Positions 1-8,678 of a stretch of DNA of 64,000 bases are shown here, piece after piece. The stretch spans positions 262,501-326,500 of the forward strand of contig JADKJC010000002.1 in NCBI GenBank assembly GCA_016722465.1. The letters are read 5' to 3'. The notes beneath the pieces were generated by a model that saw only the letters and a program-made list of their open reading frames with translations, did not search any database and had not been told where the DNA came from. Numbering within the stretch: position 1 is the stretch's first letter; each line of letters begins with the position of its first letter. Origin of the DNA: Chitinophagaceae bacterium. GTDB lineage: Bacteria > Bacteroidota > Bacteroidia > Chitinophagales > Chitinophagaceae. The position numbers were made by a program, and so were the translations under genes.

Positions 1-119
1 TTAAAGAAGACCTTTAAAGCTTTTTCGACTTCTGCCTGTACAGAATTAGCGTTATCCTGTATCTGAAAGCCTGCGTACCTTGCTCCCTTATAAGCTACCT
101 GAATAAAATAACGTGGCAT
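1..119 (-). CDS. truA: tRNA pseudouridine synthase A, N-terminal fragment cut by the window edge
   Basis: Reading the minus strand from the ATG at 117-119 gives 39 open residues to the window edge, beginning MPRYFIQVAYKGARYAGFQ and continuing QDNANSVQAEVEKAL. This is the typical TruA N-terminus (YKG.RY.GFQ.Q.N..(S/T)(V/I)QAE(V/I)E.AL). TruA isomerises uridines 38-40 in the tRNA anticodon arm in the cytoplasm. The catalytic Asp lies beyond the left edge and cannot be checked. The DUF4476 gene ends 22 bp upstream on the same strand, so the two may be co-transcribed. The family call is firm despite the short fragment because the spacing of the conserved residues is exact. Confidence 0.85.
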   Translation of the reverse strand, partial: MPRYFIQVAYKGARYAGFQIQDNANSVQAEVEKALKVFF

Positions 120-141
120 AAAATAGTGCTGATGTACACAA

Positions 142-1422
142 TTAATGACGAATCATCGCTTTGAAGCGACTGATGTAATAAGCTTCTGTTAACTGATCTT
201 CTAAAGTTCCGAAATTATGAGAGTCTGAAACATACTGGTAAGCCAAATCGAAGAACCTGTACTTACCAGCATCTTTTAAAAACAACACACTCAGATTTTT
301 CACCTGCTCTGTAGTATAACATTTGGCTTTAAAAGCCTTTTGTGCTGCGGACATCATCTCATCATCATTCTCTACACCTGCCATTTTTTTTCTTAGTTTT
401 AAGAAGTCTTCGTCTGTTGCATAGCTTTTACAGTCAGAATTTATCATTGGTGTTACTGCTGGCTGCCCATTTACTGTATTTGGCTTATCCGATGCAGAGA
501 CTTCTATAGGCAAGAACTTACTGTCCACTTTTGCCTGTTCTTTCTTTATAACAGTTTGTTCATTATTAACAGCCTTTATATCTTGTTCCAGAGGGTTTAA
601 AGTTTCAATAACAGCTTCATCGGGTTTTTGTTTTTCGGTCACTCCAAGATTCCCCTCTTTCAACAACCGGTTGCTGCTTTTCATTCGCTTTTGGGTTCCA
701 TTTACCTTATGTTCATCAATAACTTTTGAATCTGCAGTTTCTGCCGGGATAAATATGGTTACCGTGTCGTGCGAATTACCATGAATATCGATATAAGTAA
801 TTATTGTCTCCTTTTCGCCAGTAATAAGCTGCTTCTTTTGAATAACTGCCTTTAAAGGTAGTTCAGCAACTGACTGTGGTTTATTCTCTGATTTTGGAGC
901 TTCAATTATTTTGGGTTCCTTATTTACTTCTTCCTTTTTAACAATTACCGGTTTTGTAACCTCTTTTGGCCTTTCAGCCTGCTTTATAGACGGATCATTG
1001 ACAACATCTGAAAGCATATTGGAAAATTCATCTGTTTTTTCTGTTTTTGCAACATCATGGCTCCTTGCAGGACTGTCAGCCATTACCATATCTAAAGTTT
1101 GCAGGTTCAATAAACCCCACCCTTTATCCCCTAAATTTTTTACCAGGTAACCAGCGTCATTGTTATTAATAGTACATATAAAGGTTTGTTCGCTGTTCTC
1201 ATTTTTAGGGAAGCCAATGATAATACTATATGTCCCATCTTTGAGTCTTGGTATGATGAGGTAACCAGATGAAGATGAGCTCAGTATTTTTTTATCCAAT
1301 TTTGCATAAAAAGGCTGTTTGCTCTCTGTTTGAAGATAGACAAAGTGATTTAACTGTGCTATTACTAAAGCCGGGGAAATGGATAGTATACAAAAAAAGA
1401 TTGCGCAAAAGGACTTTTTCAT
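142..1422 (-). CDS. secreted DUF4476 protein with long charged linker
   Basis: 426 residues. A signal peptide covers about residues 1-22 and ends near ALVIAQ. A small beta-rich N-terminal region (to about 110) holds YSIIIGFPKN-type strands. A Lys/Glu/Pro-rich low-complexity linker spans about 120-325. The C-terminal ~95 residues, from the Cys before KSYATDEDFLKLR to FKAMIRH, are helical and match DUF4476, a domain of Bacteroidota exported proteins with no known activity. The DUF4476 hallmarks seen are the F..L..K/D spacing, a CYTTEQVK turn and the FFDLAYQYVSD segment. It probably acts in the periplasm or at the cell surface. It sits 22 bp upstream of truA on the same strand. The domain family is fairly sure, the function is unknown. 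Confidence 0.75.
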   Translation of the reverse strand: MKKSFCAIFFCILSISPALVIAQLNHFVYLQTESKQPFYAKLDKKILSSSSSGYLIIPRLKDGTYSIIIGFPKNENSEQTFICTINNNDAGYLVKNLGDKGWGLLNLQTLDMVMADSPARSHDVAKTEKTDEFSNMLSDVVNDPSIKQAERPKEVTKPVIVKKEEVNKEPKIIEAPKSENKPQSVAELPLKAVIQKKQLITGEKETIITYIDIHGNSHDTVTIFIPAETADSKVIDEHKVNGTQKRMKSSNRLLKEGNLGVTEKQKPDEAVIETLNPLEQDIKAVNNEQTVIKKEQAKVDSKFLPIEVSASDKPNTVNGQPAVTPMINSDCKSYATDEDFLKLRKKMAGVENDDEMMSAAQKAFKAKCYTTEQVKNLSVLFLKDAGKYRFFDLAYQYVSDSHNFGTLEDQLTEAYYISRFKAMIRH

Positions 1423-1567
1423 ACCAAAATAACTTTAGTTACAAAACTAATTATAATAGTTATCGCTTAGGCATTTATCTGAAAAATGATTAAGGCGTTG
1501 CAGACTTTAAGTTATGAAAAGTTTTATAAAAAATACCGGCACAAAAGGCAGATACCTTATTACGGCA

Positions 1568-1600
1568 TAAAAAAAGGAACCACTATGATGCTTCCTTTTA
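1568..1600 (-). terminator. rho-independent terminator of the PorP/SprF gene
   Basis: An 8-bp stem pairs 1572-1579 with 1592-1599. Read on the minus strand it is followed by a run of about eight T. It lies 21 bp past the stop codon of the PorP/SprF gene. Confidence 0.65.
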
Positions 1601-1620
1601 CCAATATTAGATAATGTGAT

Positions 1621-2628
1621 TTAGAATCGTGGACAAGGAATGCCTTTCACTTCTGTTGGTCTGTGTATATATATCAATGAGAACTCAGAACCACCCCTGC
1701 TGGCTGTTGCCGCTTTTAAGCCTGATGTATTGATATCGTAGCTGGCTCCAATCCTGAAACCATTTATTTCTAACCCGACATATGGGATGATGGCATCATT
1801 TAACCTTAACCAGGACCCGATGTAAACGCTGGTGGGATTGGTTTCATCTCCGTTAACCAGGGCTGACAAAGCACCTCCCAATACCAATTCACTTGCTTTG
1901 TTCTGCATTTGATAGATTGCAGACGTGAAAACAGACAGATTATCGCTAACAGGGAAAGAGCCCCCGCCATGAACCGTCATTCTTGATGCCAGGTTCCATG
2001 TTTTATCAATAAAACTTAAACTTGGTTTATTGATATGATAGATTGAAAAGCCCAGGTAATAGTTGTTAGATCCGTTGCTGGAACCGGAATATAACAAACC
2101 TGCATTAAAGTCCACATAGTTCTGATGACCATTGTTGGTAATGGTTTCACCTGAAGGGATGCTTGGGTCAAAACCATTCTGTGTAAGCTGTTGTTCAAAA
2201 AGCAATTTTGACTGGTCAAGAAACGCACTACTGTAAGTAGCCTGAAAACCGGCACCAATGGTATTGTAACCATCCGCATCCAGCGACTTATGATAACTCA
2301 AAGAAAGAGAACCATAATTAAGCTTTAAAGCGGCATTGGCACTTTGATCGCTGAGGCCGGAAATACCAATACCAAACACATCTCCTGCAGGGATTTTACT
2401 TTTTAATATGCCAAAATCGATAGATGCACTGGTGGTAACATAAGCTTTAGGAATGGAAGGCCACTGATCTCTATGGTTGGCCGCCAACCTCCAGCTACCA
2501 TCAAATTTACCTGTAAATGCAGGGTTAAGGGTAAGTGGAGAAGCAAAAAACTGAGAAAAATGCGGATCCTGTGCCTGAACCAGTACCACTATCGCAATCG
2601 AAACAAAAAAGAGTAGGGCTTTTTTCAT
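1621..2628 (-). CDS. PorP/SprF family type IX secretion outer-membrane protein
   Basis: 335 residues with a signal peptide (cleavage near VQAQD) followed by the family signature DPHFSQFFASPLTLNPAFTG. The remainder is a run of alternating amphipathic strands (NHRDQWPSI, YGSLSLSYHKS, NAGLLYSGSS, YIGSWLRLN), as expected of an outer-membrane beta barrel. PorP/SprF proteins are made with T9SS cargo and help anchor or export surface adhesins; SprF is needed for SprB display. Here the gene stands alone, with no large adhesin directly upstream, although a giant T9SS cargo gene lies 46 kb away in the window. Length is normal for the family (about 300-350). The Phe C-terminus (CPRF) fits an outer-membrane barrel. 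Confidence 0.88.
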   Translation of the reverse strand: MKKALLFFVSIAIVVLVQAQDPHFSQFFASPLTLNPAFTGKFDGSWRLAANHRDQWPSIPKAYVTTSASIDFGILKSKIPAGDVFGIGISGLSDQSANAALKLNYGSLSLSYHKSLDADGYNTIGAGFQATYSSAFLDQSKLLFEQQLTQNGFDPSIPSGETITNNGHQNYVDFNAGLLYSGSSNGSNNYYLGFSIYHINKPSLSFIDKTWNLASRMTVHGGGSFPVSDNLSVFTSAIYQMQNKASELVLGGALSALVNGDETNPTSVYIGSWLRLNDAIIPYVGLEINGFRIGASYDINTSGLKAATASRGGSEFSLIYIHRPTEVKGIPCPRF

Positions 2629-2790
2629 TTTGGTAATGTTGTAAGTAATAAAGATAGGGATTTGCAGCTAAAAGCTGCATCCGGGTGAGTAAAAGGTTCC
2701 AGAAATTAAAAATTGAAAATTTACAGTAGAAAATAATGTAGTATTTCAGTTCACTTTTTATCCCATTCCAGTTAAAAAAGTATTAATAAG

Positions 2791-3441
2791 CTATGACTGC
2801 ATTTTTTGACCAAAAGCAAGGTCACCAGCATCGCCAAGGCCAGGCACAATGTAACCCTTGGCTGTTAGTTCATCATCAATATCTCCACACCAGATAGTGG
2901 CTTTTGGCACTTCACGAAGTACATATTCGATACCAACTGTGCAGCCAATTGCACACACGATATGCAGTTCTTTTATATCGCCTTCGTCTTTTAAATATTG
3001 GATGGACTTCACCAAAGAAGCGCCGGTGGCAATCATTGGGTCGCTGATGATGACCACTTTACCATCAAGTTCGGGGCAACTCATGTACTCAAGGCTGATT
3101 TCAAAAGAACCATCTGGATGGTGCTTGCGGTATGCACTGATAAATGCATTTTCGCCTTTATCAAAATAGTTAAGCAACCCTGTATGCATTCCCAGCCCAG
3201 CTCTTAAGATAGTGGCCAGCACCGGTTGTTCAACCAACACTTTGCAATCTGCGGTACCAAGAGGTGTTGTGATCTCAACTTCATGCCAGACTAATTTTTT
3301 ACTGATTTCATAGGCACATACTTCACCAATACGCTCCAGGTTGCGGCGAAAACGCATCCGGTCGGTCTGAACATCCACATCCCTTAATTCACTTACCCAA
3401 TTGCTGACTAACGAATGCTGTTCGCTGAGATTGATTACCAT
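2791..3441 (-). CDS. upp: uracil phosphoribosyltransferase
   Basis: 216 residues, the usual size. It makes UMP from uracil and PRPP in the cytoplasm (pyrimidine salvage). The PRPP-binding loop VVIISDPMIATGASL is at about residues 127-141. ILRAGLGM at about 78-85 and the C-terminal uracil-binding segment GYIVPGLGDAGDLAFG are both present. Another type I phosphoribosyltransferase is unlikely because the C-terminal GLGDAGD motif is specific to Upp. It is a single-gene unit divergent from anmK, with 87 bp between the two starts. A small TGCAGCT inverted repeat lies about 110 bp downstream but lacks a T run. Confidence 0.95.
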   Translation of the reverse strand: MVINLSEQHSLVSNWVSELRDVDVQTDRMRFRRNLERIGEVCAYEISKKLVWHEVEITTPLGTADCKVLVEQPVLATILRAGLGMHTGLLNYFDKGENAFISAYRKHHPDGSFEISLEYMSCPELDGKVVIISDPMIATGASLVKSIQYLKDEGDIKELHIVCAIGCTVGIEYVLREVPKATIWCGDIDDELTAKGYIVPGLGDAGDLAFGQKMQS

Positions 3442-3528
3442 GAATAAAATTTTGAGTTTTTAGATTTAGAATTTGAAATTGCAATGCAATCAAGGCAGTA
3501 AAAATAGCGATTTAAAAAATTATATAAA

Positions 3529-4617
3529 ATGATTTACAGGGCAATTGGCTTAATGAGCGGCAGCTCACTCGACGGGCTGGATATAGCGTTTACTGAATTT
3601 ACTGAAACAGGTGGTAAGTGGACATTTGAAATTACGGCAGCGGAATGCATTGAATACAGCAATGAATGGCAGGAAAAATTAAAAACTGCAACATCGCTTT
3701 CTGCGCTGGATTATCAACTGCTGCACACTGAATACGGGCATTTTATTGGTAACCAAGTCAATCAGTTTATCGATCGGCACCGCCTTCATCATAAAGTGCA
3801 TTTAGTTGCATCACATGGTCATACCAGTTTTCATTTGCCCCAACAACAAATGACCGCACAATTAGGCGATGGTGCAGCTATTGCAGCGGAAACAAAGCTG
3901 AGTGTAATCAGCGATCTGAGGGCATTGGATATTGCGTTGGGGGGCCAGGGAGCCCCTATTGTACCAATTGGGGAAAAAATATTGTTTTCAGGATATGATT
4001 ATTTTTTAAACATTGGCGGCATTGCCAATATTTCCATTAATGCAAATAGAAAGTACATTGCCTTTGATGTATGCAGTGCCAACAGGGTATTAAATATGCT
4101 GACTGCAGAAAACGGTATAAAGTATGATGATGGCGGCAAGTTAGCTGCATCAGGGAATGTGCATGATGGTTTATTAACTGAATTAAATAAGCTGGATTAT
4201 TACAGCAAGCCCTACCCCAAATCACTGGCCAATAGTTTTGGAACAGATATCGTTTATCCAATCATTCAGCGGGCAGCACTTTCTACAGTCGATTCTTTGA
4301 GGACTTACGTGAAGCATATTGCTGTACAGGTAAGGAATGCAGTGCTTAACAATGGGCTATTGGCCACAGATGCCAGACATAAAATGCTGGTTACTGGTGG
4401 CGGGGCGTTGAATAGTTTCTTAGTTGAACAATTGAAATTTTTGCTTGCAGAAGAAATGACTGACGTGATGGTGCCGGATGAAAAACTGTTGCAATACAAA
4501 GAGGCCGTAATCATGGCTTTGATTGGTGTGCTGAGATGGCGGGAAGAAGCGAATGTGCTGCCTTCCGTTACCGGAGCTTCCAGGGAAAGTATTGGTGGCG
4601 CTTTGTGGTTGGGATAG
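3529..4617 (+). CDS. anmK: anhydro-N-acetylmuramic acid kinase
   Basis: 362 residues. It phosphorylates and opens 1,6-anhydro-MurNAc to MurNAc-6-phosphate in peptidoglycan recycling. The motifs are in family order: GLMSGSSLDGLD at about 7-18 (phosphate loop), SHGHTSFH, GDGAAIAAET with VISDLRALDIALGGQGAP (substrate and catalytic region around 125-150), NIGGIANIS, FDVCSANRVLN, and TGGGALNSF near the C-terminus. No murQ etherase is next to it. The ATG start sits after an AT-rich leader, typical for this phylum. Nothing looks damaged. Confidence 0.95.
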   Translation: MIYRAIGLMSGSSLDGLDIAFTEFTETGGKWTFEITAAECIEYSNEWQEKLKTATSLSALDYQLLHTEYGHFIGNQVNQFIDRHRLHHKVHLVASHGHTSFHLPQQQMTAQLGDGAAIAAETKLSVISDLRALDIALGGQGAPIVPIGEKILFSGYDYFLNIGGIANISINANRKYIAFDVCSANRVLNMLTAENGIKYDDGGKLAASGNVHDGLLTELNKLDYYSKPYPKSLANSFGTDIVYPIIQRAALSTVDSLRTYVKHIAVQVRNAVLNNGLLATDARHKMLVTGGGALNSFLVEQLKFLLAEEMTDVMVPDEKLLQYKEAVIMALIGVLRWREEANVLPSVTGASRESIGGALWLG

Positions 4618-4686
4618 GAATCGCTGCACAGATTCTTTAACAAACTGTTTTATATAATTTATTTTACTTGTGATAAAATTATACTG

Positions 4687-5106
4687 ATGAAAAAACTAAC
4701 CTGCGTTTTACTTACACTCAGCATTTTGTTTACAGCCTGCAACAGCAAAGCAAAACAGGAAGCCACTGAAAAAGACGGCTACGAAAAAGCAAAGGAATCC
4801 TTAGAGGAAAAAGAAAAGAAAAACCCCGTGGCTTTTATAAAAGTAACCAGCAAGGATAAACACAACCTCATTGGGCAGACGGTGATAAAAGGAACCGTAA
4901 ACAACAATGCCAAAATCTGTGTTTACAAAGATGTGGAACTGGAGCTATCCTTTTTTAGTAAAACCGGCGTGTTGCTGGAGAAAGACGTTGAAAAAATATA
5001 CGAGGTGATTGAGCCGGGCAAATCCGCTGATTTTAAAACAAAATACTTTGCACCAAAGGGAACGGATAGCGTTGGGATAAAAGTATTAGGGGCGAAGGTG
5101 AATTAA
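4687..5106 (+). CDS. small lipoprotein, unknown function
   Basis: 139 residues. A lipoprotein signal ends in the lipobox LFTAC at about residue 18, followed by a Lys/Glu-rich linker. A beta-sandwich-like domain (about 48-139) has strands FIKVTSKD, QTVIKGTVNNNA, VELELSFFSKTG and SADFKTKYFAP. The pattern resembles FxLYD/DUF3426-type domains that describe a transition between ligand-free strands, but no specific family is claimed. It is likely attached to the outer or inner membrane facing the periplasm. Its stop is only 19 bp before the GldK-like gene, so it probably belongs to the same transcription unit as the GldK-like and GldN-like genes. Confidence 0.7.
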   Translation: MKKLTCVLLTLSILFTACNSKAKQEATEKDGYEKAKESLEEKEKKNPVAFIKVTSKDKHNLIGQTVIKGTVNNNAKICVYKDVELELSFFSKTGVLLEKDVEKIYEVIEPGKSADFKTKYFAPKGTDSVGIKVLGAKVN

Positions 5107-5125
5107 GGCTCCCAAAAAAAAATCT

Positions 5126-5953
5126 GTGCTACTTCAAAAGATTTCAATTATATTTTTATTCTTGCAACTTTCAACGGATAGCAATGGGCAGAACTTTTAT
5201 AACATTCCCAAACAGTATATTCGGCCTTATTTAATACTTCAGGACTCATTAAATCCTTATCGCTTAAAAAGCAAAAATTGTGTGTTGGAAACAGACAATT
5301 TTTCAATCAGCAATCTCATTACTCTTGGTGAGTTCAAAGAATATATTGCGGAGATAAAAAAAGACTCGTCGCATTCTTTCTATCTTTCACAATGGCCAGA
5401 CTATAGCATAGCATCAGAAGAAAATTACAAGCAGTATATCACCAATGATAGCTTTAATAATTATCCTGCTGCTGGTATAACTTGGAATGCAGCAATGAAT
5501 TTTTGCAAGTGGAAAACATTGAAGGATAACAAGACGGATACAATCAGTTTTATATATCGTCTTCCAAGATATGTAGAATGGATAGCTGCTTTGGGGTATT
5601 TAGATGGAAATAAAATAAAGCATGACTTCAATAACAATTTTTCAGATTGGACAACGAATCTATATTGTGAAGCCGGATGCTTAGGTTCATACGGTGATTC
5701 CTGTAGTGGCTATAAGGGCTTAGATTATTATCCCCTAAAAAATGCCCCACCACGAATGAACAGAATGTATGCATTAGGCAACTCTTTTAATTTTAATCGA
5801 AAAACTAGTTATATAAGAGGCTATTATACATTCAAAGGATACAGGCATATTGCATTTAGAATTGTTAAAAGCCCAATAAAAGACAATAATCAAAAAAAAT
5901 CTTTTGAAAATAAAATACTTGAAAGCTGGGGCATATCTAATCAACGGCAATAA
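5126..5953 (+). CDS. GldK/GldJ-like FGE-sulfatase (SUMF1) domain protein
   Basis: 275 residues from a GTG start; no better ATG exists near it. A hydrophobic N-terminus (ISIIFLFLQLSTDSNG) acts as export signal. The rest follows the formylglycine-generating-enzyme fold: ISNLITLGEFKEYI (usual E.TN.EY..F), YPAAGITWNAAMNFCKWK (YPV.G.SW..A..YC.W), YRLPRYVEWIAALGY (YRLPTEAEWEYAA), DWTTNLY, and a C-terminal RGYYTFKGYRHIAFRIVK (RGGS...GFR). T9SS lipoproteins GldK and GldJ carry this fold without enzyme activity. It is much shorter than GldK (about 450). The next gene, 6 bp downstream, is GldN-like, which supports the GldK-type reading over a sulfatase-activating or EgtB-like enzyme. It lacks a clear lipobox. 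Confidence 0.72.
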   Translation: MLLQKISIIFLFLQLSTDSNGQNFYNIPKQYIRPYLILQDSLNPYRLKSKNCVLETDNFSISNLITLGEFKEYIAEIKKDSSHSFYLSQWPDYSIASEENYKQYITNDSFNNYPAAGITWNAAMNFCKWKTLKDNKTDTISFIYRLPRYVEWIAALGYLDGNKIKHDFNNNFSDWTTNLYCEAGCLGSYGDSCSGYKGLDYYPLKNAPPRMNRMYALGNSFNFNRKTSYIRGYYTFKGYRHIAFRIVKSPIKDNNQKKSFENKILESWGISNQRQ

Positions 5954-5959
5954 AAACAA

Positions 5960-6934
5960 ATGGCAATACTGAAATATTTTATTGTTGTTTCTTTTACAAT
6001 GCAATACGCAGTAACTATTTATGCCCAAAAAGAAACAATAGTGCCAGAAGAAGGAAACATAAGATGCACTTATACAATTAAAGACAAAAGGCTTACAGGA
6101 AATTATAATTCCTTTTATGAAAACGGGGTAAAAAAGAGTGAAGGGAGATTTGTAAATGGTTATCGCTATGGCAAATGGACAGTATGGGATTCTACGGGAA
6201 GAGAAAGAATGGAAAGATTTTATAAAAACCCTTTTGAATACGAAAGGATTTTTCCACCCATACCAAATGAAGGGCCTATCCCGATACTTGCTACCAATCA
6301 ATACCCATTAAAATACGATTCAAACAATATTATTAAATACGCAAAGATTGATGTTAGTGACGCAATATGGAGACATAAATACTGGAAAAGGCTCTCTGTT
6401 ATTGAGAATAAAACCCTTTTTGAAAATAAGAGATTACTAAAAATATTTTGCAACCTAATCAAGGAACAAAAAGCTGAAGCTTACAGTACCGAAGATGACC
6501 GTTTTACCACGACAATAAAAATGGATACGCTGGACATAGACCAAGCTGAATTTATTGGGTTAGATATGAAGGAGGAAGCCGTTTTTGATATAAATAGATT
6601 AATATTTGAATACAGAATACTGGGTTTTTGCCCGATAGTGAAATACAAGGGTTATGAAGGGCAAATTTTCTGGATATACTTTCCGGATGTAAGAAAATAT
6701 TTAGGGAAAGAATCTGTTACTTCAAACAATTCCTTTATTAAAACGCTTGATGACTTATTTATCTTCAGAGATTTCGGTTCTGTAATTACAAAAACAACTG
6801 CCAATAATCCAATGGACTTACCCTTAAGTAAATACCAACGCCTTACAAGCACCGATGAAATTAAACAAGCAGAAATAGAAGAACTTAATATAATTGAACA
6901 AGAAAATAATATTTGGATTAGCTTAACCCGTTAA
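5960..6934 (+). CDS. GldN-like protein with N-terminal MORN/YwqK-type repeats
   Basis: 324 residues. A signal peptide ends near TIYAQK. MORN-like repeats (about 45-85) include YNSFYENGVKKSEGRFVNG and YRYGKWTVWDSTGRE. A GldN-type domain covers about 120-322: YAKIDVSDAIWRHKYWKRL, then LLKIFCNLIKEQKAEAY, MKEEAVFDINRLIFEYRIL followed by GFCPIV, QIFWIYFPDVRKYL, LDDLFIFRDFGSVI and a final EQENNIW. These match the order in GldN/PorN (K..W.FD......RI...P, FW.YYP..R, SFD..F..R.F, E.D.W). GldN forms the periplasmic ring of T9SS with the lipoprotein GldK. This gene follows a GldK-like gene by 6 bp but no gldL or gldM motor gene is present. The MORN-GldN combination is unusual to my knowledge. Confidence 0.75.
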   Translation: MAILKYFIVVSFTMQYAVTIYAQKETIVPEEGNIRCTYTIKDKRLTGNYNSFYENGVKKSEGRFVNGYRYGKWTVWDSTGRERMERFYKNPFEYERIFPPIPNEGPIPILATNQYPLKYDSNNIIKYAKIDVSDAIWRHKYWKRLSVIENKTLFENKRLLKIFCNLIKEQKAEAYSTEDDRFTTTIKMDTLDIDQAEFIGLDMKEEAVFDINRLIFEYRILGFCPIVKYKGYEGQIFWIYFPDVRKYLGKESVTSNNSFIKTLDDLFIFRDFGSVITKTTANNPMDLPLSKYQRLTSTDEIKQAEIEELNIIEQENNIWISLTR

Positions 6935-6935
6935 C

Positions 6936-8566
6936 TTATTTCACAAACTCAAACCTATCCCCGTCAAACAATCCCAAATCACTCAGCTTTAAATGCGGTA
7001 TCACCAGTAATGCCATAAACGACAAAGTCATAAAGGGCGCTGCCAACGTTGACCCCAATACTTCTTTCGTCATTTTATCAATGGCGGTATAATCATCCGC
7101 AACCTTGTAGCCGTCTTCGCTACTCATCAATCCTGCAACAGGCAAGCCCAATACTTTTGACGATGTATTGCTTACAGCACTTACCCCACCCTGTTCTTTG
7201 ATCACCAGGTTCACGGCTTTGCAAATGCTTGCGTCATCTACCCCTACCGCAATGATGTTGTGGCTGTCATGCGCCACTGTAGATGCAATGGCGCCTTCTT
7301 TTAATCCAAAGTTCTTTACTAATGATTTAGCAATCGGTGCATTGGTATAACGGTTCACCACCACGATCTTTAAAATATCATTCACCACATCACTTACTAT
7401 ATTTCCATTGCTTATCCCAGGGGTCACCGTTAGCCTGTTGGTGATCAGCTGACCTTCCAGTGCTTCTATCACAAAAATCTCCTTCTCCCCATTGAATTGA
7501 ATGGCAAAATCAGCCACCGTTTTTTCTGCACAACTAAATTGGTTGATCGGTGTTGATTTATTTGTTTTAATCAGTGATTTACCACCGGCTGCAACCAACT
7601 CACCATTGATATAGGTTTGCTTCACTATAAAATTTATCAGATCTTCCATCACAATAAAATCTGCATCATCACCTGCTTTTAACATGCCCACATCCATTTT
7701 ATAATGCTGTACCGGATTGATGCAGGCCGCCTGTAGTACCTTAAAAACATCCACTCCTTTTGCCACTGCCCTTGCACACAAACGGTTGATGTGATTCTCC
7801 ACCAAACTATCCGGGTGTTTATCATCACTGCAGAACATCATCATTTGATAATGCTCGTTCATCAGATCGATCAGCGCCTCAAAATTTTTAGCAGCACTTC
7901 CTTCCCTTATTAAAATCTTCATCCCAAAATTCAATTTATCCAACGCTTCCTCTGCAGTAAAACATTCATGGTCGGTACTGATGCCTGCATCAATATATTT
8001 TTTTGCATCAGCTCCTCTCAATCCAGGCGCATGGCCGTCCACCGGCTTGCCATATTTTTTTGCAGAAGAAATCTTCTTCATCACTTCCTCATCATTGAAC
8101 AACACCCCAGGGAAATTCATCATCTCACTCAGGTATTTGATCTCCGGCTTTTGCAGCAGTACATCCACATCATCTGAATTCAATGCAGCACCCGCTGTTT
8201 CAAAAATGGTGGCGGGCACACAACTCGGCGCCCCAAAATGAAATTTAAAAGGAACGGTTTTGCCATTGGCAATCATAAACTCCACTCCTTCCATGCCACA
8301 CACATTGGCAATCTCATGCGGATCGCTGATGGTAGCAACCGTACCATGCACCACTGCCAGCTTTGCAAATTCGCTGGCACCAGCATACTGCTTTCTACAT
8401 GCACATGGCTGTCGATAAAACCAGGAAGAATATAATCAAGCCGTTCAGGCGTTGAGGCGGTGAGCGGTGTTACTGATATTATCTTTCCGTTATCAAACAG
8501 CACTTCCCCATCAAATATTTTCTGATTCAGGATATCAATGATCTTACCGGTAATTTTTTGTGCCAT
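6936..8566 (-). pseudogene. ade: adenine deaminase, broken by a one-base loss
   Basis: Starts at the ATG ending at 8566 (MAQKITGKIIDILNQ). The metal-binding motif [13 protein letters not shown] is at about residues 50-62. The frame fails just after SSMLVP; the frame one base away resumes with [18 protein letters not shown] and continues to [10 protein letters not shown] at 6936. Restoring one base near 8376 gives about 543 residues, a normal Ade length. The rest is intact: [44 protein letters not shown] and VAHDSHNI. The enzyme turns adenine into hypoxanthine plus ammonia in purine salvage. Its stop is 2 bp from the stop of the convergent GldN-like gene. It may be a sequence error rather than a true pseudogene. 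Confidence 0.88.
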
Positions 8567-8651
8567 ATCGATACTTTGTGTAACTGCAAATGTAAGTTTG
8601 TTAACGCCACACTAATTATCAACCATAGTTTTTATTGGCGATATTTTCTGT

Positions 8652-8659
8652 TACCTTTA
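8652..8659 (+). promoter_or_regulatory. probable Bacteroidota -7 box
   Basis: TACCTTTA lies 20 bp before the ATG at 8679 and matches TAnnTTTG in all but the last base. No well-spaced -33 TTTG is seen. Confidence 0.4.
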
Positions 8660-8678
8660 GTTCATAAAAATACAATAA

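Noticed and set aside
2663..2679. TGCAGCT-AAA-AGCTGCA inverted repeat between the PorP/SprF gene and upp
   Set aside because: Too far from the upp stop and no T run on either strand; not a convincing terminator or operator.
5126..5953. Functional formylglycine-generating or EgtB enzyme
   Set aside because: Fold motifs are degenerate, no sulfatase or ergothioneine gene is near, and the next gene is GldN-like, so a structural GldK/GldJ role fits better.
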